From contig NZ_JOCB01000025.1 in the NCBI RefSeq assembly GCF_000718775.1, positions 15,055 through 79,054 of the forward strand: a stretch of DNA of 64,000 nt, given 5' to 3'. The DNA is from Streptomyces sp. NRRL S-31 (GTDB taxonomy: Bacteria > Actinomycetota > Actinomycetes > Streptomycetales > Streptomycetaceae). Position numbers and translations under genes: made by a program. This document shows, piece by piece, positions 46,661 through 52,877 of the stretch (positions are counted from its first letter, which is position 1; each line of letters opens with the position of its first letter). A model generated the notes under the pieces. It was not told the origin of the DNA and made no database searches. It saw only the letters and a list, made by a program, of their open reading frames with translations.

Positions 46661-47599
46661 ATGACGACCCTGACGGAAGCCGACGCGCTGGACGGCCTGC
46701 GCGACGCGCTCGGCCTGCTGAAGGACCGCGAACAGGTGGCCGAGCGCCTCCTCGCCTCCTCCGCCAAGCACTCCTTCGACCCGGACAAGGAGCTGGACTG
46801 GGACGCGCCCTTCGAGGAGGGCAAGTGGTTCTGGCCGCCGGAGCTGGTGTCGCTCTACGACACCCCGATGTGGCGGCGGATGAGCGAGGAACAGCGCATC
46901 CTGCTCTCCCGGCACGAGGCCGCCGCGCTGGCCTCGCTCGGCATCTGGTTCGAGCTGATCCTGATGCAGCTGCTGGTCCGGCACGTCTACGACAAGGCGG
47001 CGACGAGCGCGCACGTGCGCTACGCGCTCACCGAGATCGAGGACGAGTGCCGGCACTCCAAGATGTTCGCCCGGCTGATCTCGCACGGCGGCACGCCCTG
47101 GTACCCGGTGAGCCGCGCCCACCAGAACCTGGGCCGCCTGTTCAAGACGATCTCCACCACCCCCGGCTCCTTCACCGCCACGCTGCTCGGCGAGGAGGTG
47201 CTGGACTGGATGCAGCGGCTGACCTTCCCGGACGAGCGGGTCCAGCCGCTGATCCGGGGCGTCACGCGCATCCACGTGGTGGAGGAGGCACGGCACGTCC
47301 GGTACGCCCGCGAGGAGCTGCGCCGGCAGATGGTCACCGCGCCGAAGTGGTCCCAGGAGTTCACCCGGGTCACCTCCGGCGAGTTCGCCCGCGTCTTCTC
47401 GGTCGCCTTCGTCAACCCCGAGGTCTACACGAACGTGGGGCTGGACAAGCGGGCGGCCATGGCCCAGGTCAAGGCGAGCGGACACCGCCGCGAGATCATG
47501 CAGACGGGCGCCAAGCGGCTGACCGACTTCCTGGACGACATCGGCGTGCTGCGCGGTGTGGGGCGCCGGCTGTGGCGGGCGTCCGGCCTGCTGGCGTAG
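46661..47599 (+). CDS. AurF-like diiron oxygenase
   Basis: The 312-residue protein starts MTTLTEADALDGLRDALGLL, 2 nt after GGGAG within GAGGTGAGGGAGCC. The order of putative iron ligands matches AurF (p-aminobenzoate N-oxygenase): Glu98 (WFELILMQ), Glu129-x-x-His132 (DECRHSKMF), Glu178 or Glu179 (LLGEEVLDW), His205, Glu209 and His212 (IHVVEEARHVRYA). AurF relatives oxidise amines or make other oxygen insertions, but no biosynthetic cluster surrounds this gene. It may act with the divergent ferritin-like protein or under the downstream TetR regulator. Confidence 0.82.
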   Translation: MTTLTEADALDGLRDALGLLKDREQVAERLLASSAKHSFDPDKELDWDAPFEEGKWFWPPELVSLYDTPMWRRMSEEQRILLSRHEAAALASLGIWFELILMQLLVRHVYDKAATSAHVRYALTEIEDECRHSKMFARLISHGGTPWYPVSRAHQNLGRLFKTISTTPGSFTATLLGEEVLDWMQRLTFPDERVQPLIRGVTRIHVVEEARHVRYAREELRRQMVTAPKWSQEFTRVTSGEFARVFSVAFVNPEVYTNVGLDKRAAMAQVKASGHRREIMQTGAKRLTDFLDDIGVLRGVGRRLWRASGLLA

Positions 47600-47652
47600 C
47601 CCGGAAGGCCGGGACGCGGGGCGCGGAGCGCGGGAAACCGCGCGTCCGGGCG

Positions 47653-47868
47653 ACGACGGACCCGTGGTCGGCCACGACGGACCCGCGGTCGGCCATGACG
47701 GACCCGCGGTCGGCCATGACGGACCCGCGGTCGGCCACGACGGACCCGCGGTCGGCCACGACGGACCCGCGTCCGGCCACGGCAGACCCGCGTCCGGCCA
47801 CGACGGACCCACGGTCGGCCACGACGGACCCGCGGTCGGCCACGACGGACCCGCGGTCGCCGGCCGGG
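47653..47868. repeat. Ten-copy 21-bp tandem array
   Basis: Ten consecutive units of exactly 21 bp start at 47653 (47653-47673, 47674-47694, and so on to about 47862), each close to ACGACGGACCCGCGGTCGGC plus C. Changes are few (ATG for ACG in units 3 and 4, CGTCC for CGGTC in units 6 and 7), so the array is young or homogenised. The period is a multiple of three and one frame reads TTDPRSA repeats, but no start or coding support is present. It lies between the AurF-like gene and the TetR gene. Confidence 0.92.
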
Positions 47869-47931
47869 CCGCGCCCGCACGGACCGGTCGCCGCCGGGGC
47901 CGCGGACCCCACGGCGATTAGGCTGGCGCCC

Positions 47932-48588
47932 ATGACCCCGTCGGCCACCCCTGCCTACCGTCGCCTGAGCGTCGAGGAGCGGCGGAACCAGCTCCTCGAC
48001 GCCGCGCTCTCCCTCTTCGCGCACCGGGCGCCCGAGGACGTGTCCCTGGACGACGTCGCGGAGGCGGCCGGGGTGTCGCGACCGCTGGTGTACCGGTACT
48101 TCCCCGGCGGCAAGCAGCAGTTGTACGAGGCCGCGCTGCGGTCGGCCGCCGACGAGCTCCGGCAGTGCTTCGACGAGCCGCGCGAGGGGCCGCTGCTGCC
48201 CCGCCTGGCCCGCGCCCTGGACCGCTACCTGAGCTTCGTGGACCAGCACGACACCGGTTTCAGCGCGCTGCTCCAGGGCGGCAGCGTGGTGGAGACCTCC
48301 CGCACCACCGCCATCGTGGACGGGGTGCGCCGGTCCGCCGCCGAGCACATCTGCCAGCACCTCGGCGTCGCCGAGCCCGGCCCCCGGCTGCGCATGACCG
48401 TCCGGATGTGGATCACGGCCGTGGAGGCGGCCTCCCTGATCTGGCTGGACGAGGAGAAGCAGCCCCCGGTCGAGGAGTTGCGCGACTGGCTGGTCGAGCA
48501 GTTCGTGGCCGTCCTGTCGGTCACCGCGGGCCGCGACCCGCAGACCGCCGCGCTCGTCGGCACCCTCGCCGGGGATGACCGAGACTGA
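47932..48588 (+). CDS. TetR-family transcriptional regulator
   Basis: The 218-residue protein has an N-terminal TetR helix-turn-helix (about 14-60: RRNQLLDAALSLFAHRAPED, LDDVAEAAGVSRPLVYRYFP) and a helical ligand-binding domain (DRYLSFVDQHDTGFSALLQG). ATG at 47932; TAGGCT lies 7 nt upstream and there is no ribosome site, so it may be leaderless. It follows the AurF-like gene and a repeat array. Its target and ligand are unknown; the diiron genes are candidates. The 3' end overlaps the next gene by 14 nt. Confidence 0.9.
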   Translation: MTPSATPAYRRLSVEERRNQLLDAALSLFAHRAPEDVSLDDVAEAAGVSRPLVYRYFPGGKQQLYEAALRSAADELRQCFDEPREGPLLPRLARALDRYLSFVDQHDTGFSALLQGGSVVETSRTTAIVDGVRRSAAEHICQHLGVAEPGPRLRMTVRMWITAVEAASLIWLDEEKQPPVEELRDWLVEQFVAVLSVTAGRDPQTAALVGTLAGDDRD

Positions 48589-48895
48589 ACCCGTGAAGAG
48601 CCAGGACACGCCCTTCGAGGGCGGCCCCATGGACGGGCGCGTACTGCCCGTCCTGCTCGGTCCCACCGGGCACCCGCCGAAGACGTACCGCATCCCCGTC
48701 CCGGCCCCGGACGGCGGGCCGCCCACGGTGCTCGTCTACCGGCGGGAGCCGCGCGGGCACAGCAGGCGGCTGGGACTGGTCCAGGGGTGGAAGTACCGGT
48801 ACGACCCGGACGACAGGTCCGGCGGGAAGCTGCGGTGGCCCTGGTCGAAACCGGCCGGCGGGCCGTCCGGCAAGCCGGGTGACACCCACGGGTGA
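48575..48895 (+). CDS. Small conserved hypothetical protein
   Basis: The 106-residue protein starts MTETEPVKSQDTPFEGGPMD at 48575, inside the end of the TetR gene. It has a compact middle (PKTYRIPVPAPDGGPPTVLV, LGLVQGWKYRYDPDD) and a basic Pro/Gly tail. No signal peptide or membrane helix. The 14-nt overlap suggests it is translated with the TetR regulator. Function not recognised. Confidence 0.65.
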   Translation: MTETEPVKSQDTPFEGGPMDGRVLPVLLGPTGHPPKTYRIPVPAPDGGPPTVLVYRREPRGHSRRLGLVQGWKYRYDPDDRSGGKLRWPWSKPAGGPSGKPGDTHG

Positions 48896-48900
48896 GAGCG

Positions 48901-48918
48901 CTGCGCCGAACGGCGCAG
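48901..48918. terminator. Hairpin after the small hypothetical gene
   Basis: A perfect 8-bp inverted repeat CTGCGCCG-AA-CGGCGCAG starts 5 bp after the stop codon. There is no T-tract. It is probably a transcript end for the TetR/hypothetical unit, upstream of the NlpC gene. Confidence 0.6.
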
Positions 48919-49007
48919 GGATGCTGCATATTGTGTGCCGACGCGTCTGATTATCACCGTGCGACGGGAGGCGGAGAGTCCGCCCGCCCCTCGCCGGAGG
49001 TGATGGC

Positions 49008-50069
49008 GTGTCAGGAGTGCTTCTGCGTCTGGCCTGTACGGCCACGGTGGCGGCCCAGGCCGTCCTCGCGCCCGGACCCGCGCTGGCCGCGCCGGAGCCG
49101 CGGCCGTCGGTGGCCCGGCTGCTGACGGACCTCCAGCGGCTGTACCGGCAGACCGAACAGGCCACCGAGACCTACAACGCCACGACGGAGGAACTGGAGC
49201 GGCAGCGCGCCGAGGTGGCCCGGCTGGACGGCGAGCTGGCCCGCGCCCGGCTCACCCTCCGGTCCCACCGGGCCGACGCCGGCCGGCTGGCCCGGCAGCA
49301 GTACCAGAACAGCGGCGGCCTCGGTCCCTACGTCCGGCTGCTCCTCGCGCCCGACCCGCAGCACGCCCTGGACGAGGGGCACGTGATCGGCGAACTCGCG
49401 CGCGAGCGGGCCCATACGGTGGCCCGGCTGACGGTGGCGGAGCGGCGCGCGGACGCCCTGGCCCGCCGGGCCCGCAAGGCCCTCGACACCCAGCTGGGCC
49501 TCTCCGGCCGGCAGCGGCGGCAGCGCGACGACGTGCGCACCAGGCTCGCCGGTGTGGAGCGGCTGCTGGCCACCCTCACCCCGGAGCAGCTCGCGGCGGT
49601 CGCCCGGCTCGAACAGCAGGGGGTCACCGAGGCCCAGCGGCGCCTCACCACCGCGGGCGCGCTCCCCGGCGACCGGCCGGCCGGCCCGCGGGGCGACCGG
49701 GCGGTCGGCTACGCCATGGCGCAGGTCGGCAAGCCGTACCGGTGGGGCGCGGAAGGCCCCGACGCGTACGACTGCTCGGGGCTGACGTCCCAGGCCTGGT
49801 CGCACGCGGGCACCCCGATCCCGCGCACCAGCCAGGAGCAGTGGCGGCGGCTGCGGCGGGTGCCGCTGAAGGAGCTGCGCCCGGGGGACCTGGTGGTCTA
49901 CTACCCCGAGGCCACGCACGTGGCGATGTACGTGGGGGACGGGAAGGTGGTGCAGGCACCGAGGCCGGGCGAGCGGGTGCGCGTCTCGCCGCTGGCCTCG
50001 TATCCGGTCCTCGGTGCCGTACGTCCCGGTGACGACCCCGGTCAGGCCCCGGCCACGGAGGCCAGGTAG
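49008..50069 (+). CDS. Secreted NlpC/P60 endopeptidase with coiled-coil N-terminus
   Basis: Peptidoglycan hydrolase of 353 residues. GTG start at 49008 with GGAGG 7 nt upstream. Signal peptide to about residue 27 (AVLAPGPALA-APEP). Residues about 35-215 are a helical coiled-coil region (LTDLQRLYRQTEQATETYNA, then VARLDGELARARLTL), often autoinhibitory. The NlpC/P60 domain (about 230-345) has catalytic Cys256 (YDCSGLTSQAW) and His304 (EATHVAMYVGDG). Its 3' end overlaps the convergent monooxygenase gene by 28 bp. No c-di-AMP riboswitch was seen upstream. Confidence 0.92.
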   Translation: MSGVLLRLACTATVAAQAVLAPGPALAAPEPRPSVARLLTDLQRLYRQTEQATETYNATTEELERQRAEVARLDGELARARLTLRSHRADAGRLARQQYQNSGGLGPYVRLLLAPDPQHALDEGHVIGELARERAHTVARLTVAERRADALARRARKALDTQLGLSGRQRRQRDDVRTRLAGVERLLATLTPEQLAAVARLEQQGVTEAQRRLTTAGALPGDRPAGPRGDRAVGYAMAQVGKPYRWGAEGPDAYDCSGLTSQAWSHAGTPIPRTSQEQWRRLRRVPLKELRPGDLVVYYPEATHVAMYVGDGKVVQAPRPGERVRVSPLASYPVLGAVRPGDDPGQAPATEAR

Positions 50070-51295
50070 GCGGCCGTCTTCTCGGGCTCGTAGAAGAACT
50101 CCTCGAAGTCGGCCGGGTTGTCGAACCCATTGGCGAAACGGTTCGCCACCGGCTGGAGCTGTCCGGCCGCGCCGAGCAGGTTCAGCACGTGCTCCGGCGG
50201 CGGCGCCAGCATGGCGTTCGTCCACTTGGTGACGTGCCGGGCGGTGGCCCAGTAGCGGTCGAACGTCTGCCGCATCCACTCCTCGTCGAACGGCTGGTCC
50301 CCCCGCTCCAGGATCGAGGCGAGGTAGGCCGCCGCGCACTTGGACGCCGAGTTGGAGCCCTGCCCGGTGATCGGGTCGTTGGCGACGACCACGTCGGCCA
50401 CGCCGAGCACCAGCCCGCCGCCGGGCAGCCGGCCGACGGGGTTGCGGACGGTCGGGGGGTACCGCCCCGCCAGGGTGGCGCCGGCGTCGGTCAGTTCGGC
50501 CTTCGTGGCCCGCGCGTACTCCCACGGCGTGAACCGCGCCATGAGGTCCAGGGTCAGGGAGAGGTGCTCCGCCGGGTCCTTGACGCCGGTGAAGACGTCG
50601 AGCGGGCCGCCGGGTATGCCCTCCCAGAAGAGGATGTCGGCGCGACCGGAGGTGGTGAGCGTCGGCATCACGAACAGCTCGCCGACGCCGGGGACCACGT
50701 TGCAGCGGACCGCGTCGAACTCCGGGTGCTCCGGGCGCGGGCCGAGACCGTGCACGTAGGCCACCGCCAGCGCCCGCTGCGGCTCGCTGTACGGGGAGCG
50801 CTCGGGGTCGCGGGCGAACATCGACACCAGCTCGCCCTTGCCGGCCGCGACCAGCACCAGGTCGTAGGCGCGGGAGAAGTAGTCCAGGTCGCCGACGGCC
50901 GCGCCGTGGATGACCAGCTGGCCGCCGCGCTGCGCGAAGGTCTCCATCCAGCCGGCCATCTTCACCCGCTGGTCGACCGACTGCGCGTAGCCGTCGAGCC
51001 GGCCCACCCAGTCGATCGCCCGCTGGGTGGGGCCCGGGTCGTGCGAGCCGGGCGCGGCGACCGAGACGCCGAGCCCCTCGATCCTCGGGGCCTGGGACTC
51101 CCAGAAGTTCAGCTGGAGGTCGCGCTCGTGCTGGAGCGCCGTGTCGAACATGCACTGCGTCGACATGACCCGGCCGGAGCGGATCTCGTCCGGGGTCCGG
51201 TTCGACATCAGGGTGACCTCGTAGCCGTGCGACTGGAGGCCGAGGGCGAGCTGGAGACCGGACTGGCCGGCTCCGACGACGAGTATCTTCCGCAT
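50042..51295 (-). CDS. Styrene-monooxygenase-like FAD-dependent oxygenase
   Basis: The 417-residue protein has an N-terminal FAD-binding GxGxxG (ILVVGAGQSGLQLALGLQSH), the distal VVVANDPITGQGSNSASKCA flavin motif and overall StyA/StyB-type layout (SNRTPDEIRSGRVMSTQCMF). StyA-type enzymes use FADH2 from a separate reductase; no reductase is adjacent. The start ATG 51295 has GGAGGAG about 11 nt upstream. It lies 43 nt after cvnD on the same strand and may be part of the conservon transcript. Substrate unknown. Confidence 0.82.
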   Translation of the reverse strand: MRKILVVGAGQSGLQLALGLQSHGYEVTLMSNRTPDEIRSGRVMSTQCMFDTALQHERDLQLNFWESQAPRIEGLGVSVAAPGSHDPGPTQRAIDWVGRLDGYAQSVDQRVKMAGWMETFAQRGGQLVIHGAAVGDLDYFSRAYDLVLVAAGKGELVSMFARDPERSPYSEPQRALAVAYVHGLGPRPEHPEFDAVRCNVVPGVGELFVMPTLTTSGRADILFWEGIPGGPLDVFTGVKDPAEHLSLTLDLMARFTPWEYARATKAELTDAGATLAGRYPPTVRNPVGRLPGGGLVLGVADVVVANDPITGQGSNSASKCAAAYLASILERGDQPFDEEWMRQTFDRYWATARHVTKWTNAMLAPPPEHVLNLLGAAGQLQPVANRFANGFDNPADFEEFFYEPEKTAAYLASVAGA

Positions 51296-51338
51296 GCGGG
51301 TGCTGCTCCTCCGGGGGTGAGGACTACTCGGGTGAGGA

Positions 51339-51995
51339 CTACATGGGGGTTTCGTCCAGCGCGTGGGCCACCAGGGCCAGGAGGGTCTCGATGGCCGAGA
51401 TCCGCCGCCGCGCATCCATGATCATGACAGGGATGTGCGCGGGTATGGTCAGCGCCTCCCTTACGTCCTCGGGATCGAACCGCTCGCTGTCGTCGAAGTG
51501 GTTGACCGCGACGACGTACGGCAGTCCGCAGCTCTCGAAGTAGTCCAGCGCCGGGAAGCTGTCCTTCAGGCGGCGGGTGTCGGCCATGACGACGGCGCCG
51601 ATCGCGCCGCGCACCAGGTCGTCCCACATGAACCAGAACCGCTGCTGGCCCGGCGTGCCGAACAGGTAGAGCACCAGGTCGTCGTCGAGCGTGATGCGGC
51701 CGAAGTCCATGGCCACGGTGGTGGTCAGCTTGTCCGGTGTGGCGGACAGGTCGTCGGTGCCCTCGCTGGCCTCGGTCATGAGCGCCTCCGTCTGGAGGGG
51801 CGTGATCTCCGAGACGGAGGTGACCAGGGTGGTCTTGCCGACGCCGAAGCCGCCCGCCACCACGATCTTCGTCGCGATGGGAGCGCGCGTTCGGTCCGTC
51901 TGCCAGGACTTCAGGTCCTCGTCCGGTTCGGCGAAGCCGGCGACGAGGGGGGTGCCCCCGAAGGAGGCGGTGGCATCAGAGACGGCGGAGTCCAC
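51339..51995 (-). CDS. cvnD: Conservon small GTPase (CvnD)
   Basis: MglA/Ras-like GTPase of 218 residues. Walker A GGFGVGKT at 48-55 (KIVVAGGFGVGKTTLVTSV), switch region with LYLFGTPGQQRFWFMWDDLV (DxxG equivalent GTPGQ), and the guanine element as VNHFDD (NxxD-like). It is the fourth gene of a conservon. The start GTG at 51995 overlaps the cvnC 3' end by 20 nt, with AAGGG upstream. Conservon products are known to form a membrane-associated complex resembling G-protein signalling. Confidence 0.92.
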   Translation of the reverse strand: MDSAVSDATASFGGTPLVAGFAEPDEDLKSWQTDRTRAPIATKIVVAGGFGVGKTTLVTSVSEITPLQTEALMTEASEGTDDLSATPDKLTTTVAMDFGRITLDDDLVLYLFGTPGQQRFWFMWDDLVRGAIGAVVMADTRRLKDSFPALDYFESCGLPYVVAVNHFDDSERFDPEDVREALTIPAHIPVMIMDARRRISAIETLLALVAHALDETPM

Positions 51996-52383
51996 TCAGC
52001 ACCCTTTCCAGCAGAGCGCGGTCCGGGCGGCCGGTTCCGTGACCGGTTCCGGTGCCGTACACACGGATCTTTCCCTGGTCCGCGAGGTCGCTCAGGAGCA
52101 CGCGGACCACACCGAGCGGCATCTTCAGCAGCGCGGCGATCTCGGCCACCGTACGCATCCGGCGGCAGAGTTCGACGATGGCCCGCATCTCCGGCATGAC
52201 CCGGGTGGTGAGGGAGCCGTTCGTCAGTTCCTTGCGCTCCTCGGGGGCCTCCAGCGCCGCCACGAACGTCTCCACGAGGAGGACGTGGCCGAAGCGGGTA
52301 CGGCCGCCGGTGAGCGAGTAGGGGCGCACCCGGGCGGCTTTGCGGTCACCGCCGCGCACGGGGAGTTTCGGTGTGTCGCTCAT
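51976..52383 (-). CDS. cvnC: Conservon DUF742 protein (CvnC)
   Basis: The 135-residue protein has the DUF742 layout: VRPYSLTGGRTRFGHVLLVE near the start and a helix-turn-helix-like C-terminal region (MRTVAEIAALLKMPLGVVRV). Its ATG overlaps the cvnB stop (ATGA). It is the third conservon component; its biochemical role is not established. Confidence 0.92.
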   Translation of the reverse strand: MSDTPKLPVRGGDRKAARVRPYSLTGGRTRFGHVLLVETFVAALEAPEERKELTNGSLTTRVMPEMRAIVELCRRMRTVAEIAALLKMPLGVVRVLLSDLADQGKIRVYGTGTGHGTGRPDRALLERVLSGLRRL

Positions 52384-52877
52384 CGGGCGCCCCCCGTCGG
52401 CTCGGACTCCAGGGACTTGCGCAGCTCGCTGCGGAGTTCCGGGGTCAGGACGTGGCCGGCCCGGCCCACGAACAGCGCCATGTGGTACGCCACGACGCTC
52501 ATGTCCGCCTCGGCGTTGCCGTGCACGCCGAGCAGCGAGCCGTCGCTGATCGACATCACGAACAGGCTGCCCTCGTCCATCGCGACCATCGTGTGCTTGA
52601 CCCCGCCGAACTCCAGCAGCTTGGCGGCGCCCACGGTGAGGCTGCCGATGCCGGAGACGATGGTGGCGAGGTCGGCGGCGGAGCCGCGCGGGCCCTTGAC
52701 CGGGCGGGCCGCACGGGACTGCTCCGTGTGGCCCGGGTCGGACGAGAGCAGCAGCAGGCCGTCGGAGGAGACCACGGCGACCGACTGGATGCCGGGTACT
52801 TCCTCGACCAGGTTGGTCAGGAGCCAGTGCAGGTTGCGGGCTTCACTGCTCAGTCCGTAGGTAGTGGGAGCGGTCAA
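52380..52877 (-). CDS. cvnB: Conservon roadblock/LC7 protein (CvnB)
   Basis: The 165-residue protein is a roadblock/LC7 fold (about 10-130: NLHWLLTNLVEEVPGIQSVA, VVSSDGLLLLSS, IGSLTVGAAKLLEFGGVKHT, FVMSISDGSLLGVHG), comparable to MglB, the GAP-like partner of MglA GTPases. TTG start at 52877 overlaps the cvnA TGA (TTGA) and has GGAGG 7 nt upstream. The C-terminal tail is charged. Confidence 0.92.
   Translation of the reverse strand: MTAPTTYGLSSEARNLHWLLTNLVEEVPGIQSVAVVSSDGLLLLSSDPGHTEQSRAARPVKGPRGSAADLATIVSGIGSLTVGAAKLLEFGGVKHTMVAMDEGSLFVMSISDGSLLGVHGNAEADMSVVAYHMALFVGRAGHVLTPELRSELRKSLESEPTGGAR

Noticed and set aside
47653..47868. CRISPR array
   Set aside because: The units are directly abutting, with no unique spacers, and no cas genes are nearby. 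The same holds for the arrays at 18470, 41137 and 61104.
48896..49007. c-di-AMP (ydaO) riboswitch before the NlpC/P60 gene
   Set aside because: Streptomyces cell-wall hydrolase genes often have one, but this leader is only about 110 nt and I could not find the conserved core.
45431..51295. Secondary-metabolite gene cluster around the AurF-like and StyA-like oxygenases
   Set aside because: No PKS, NRPS, terpene or other backbone gene lies between or beside them; the neighbours are regulators, a cell-wall hydrolase and a conservon.
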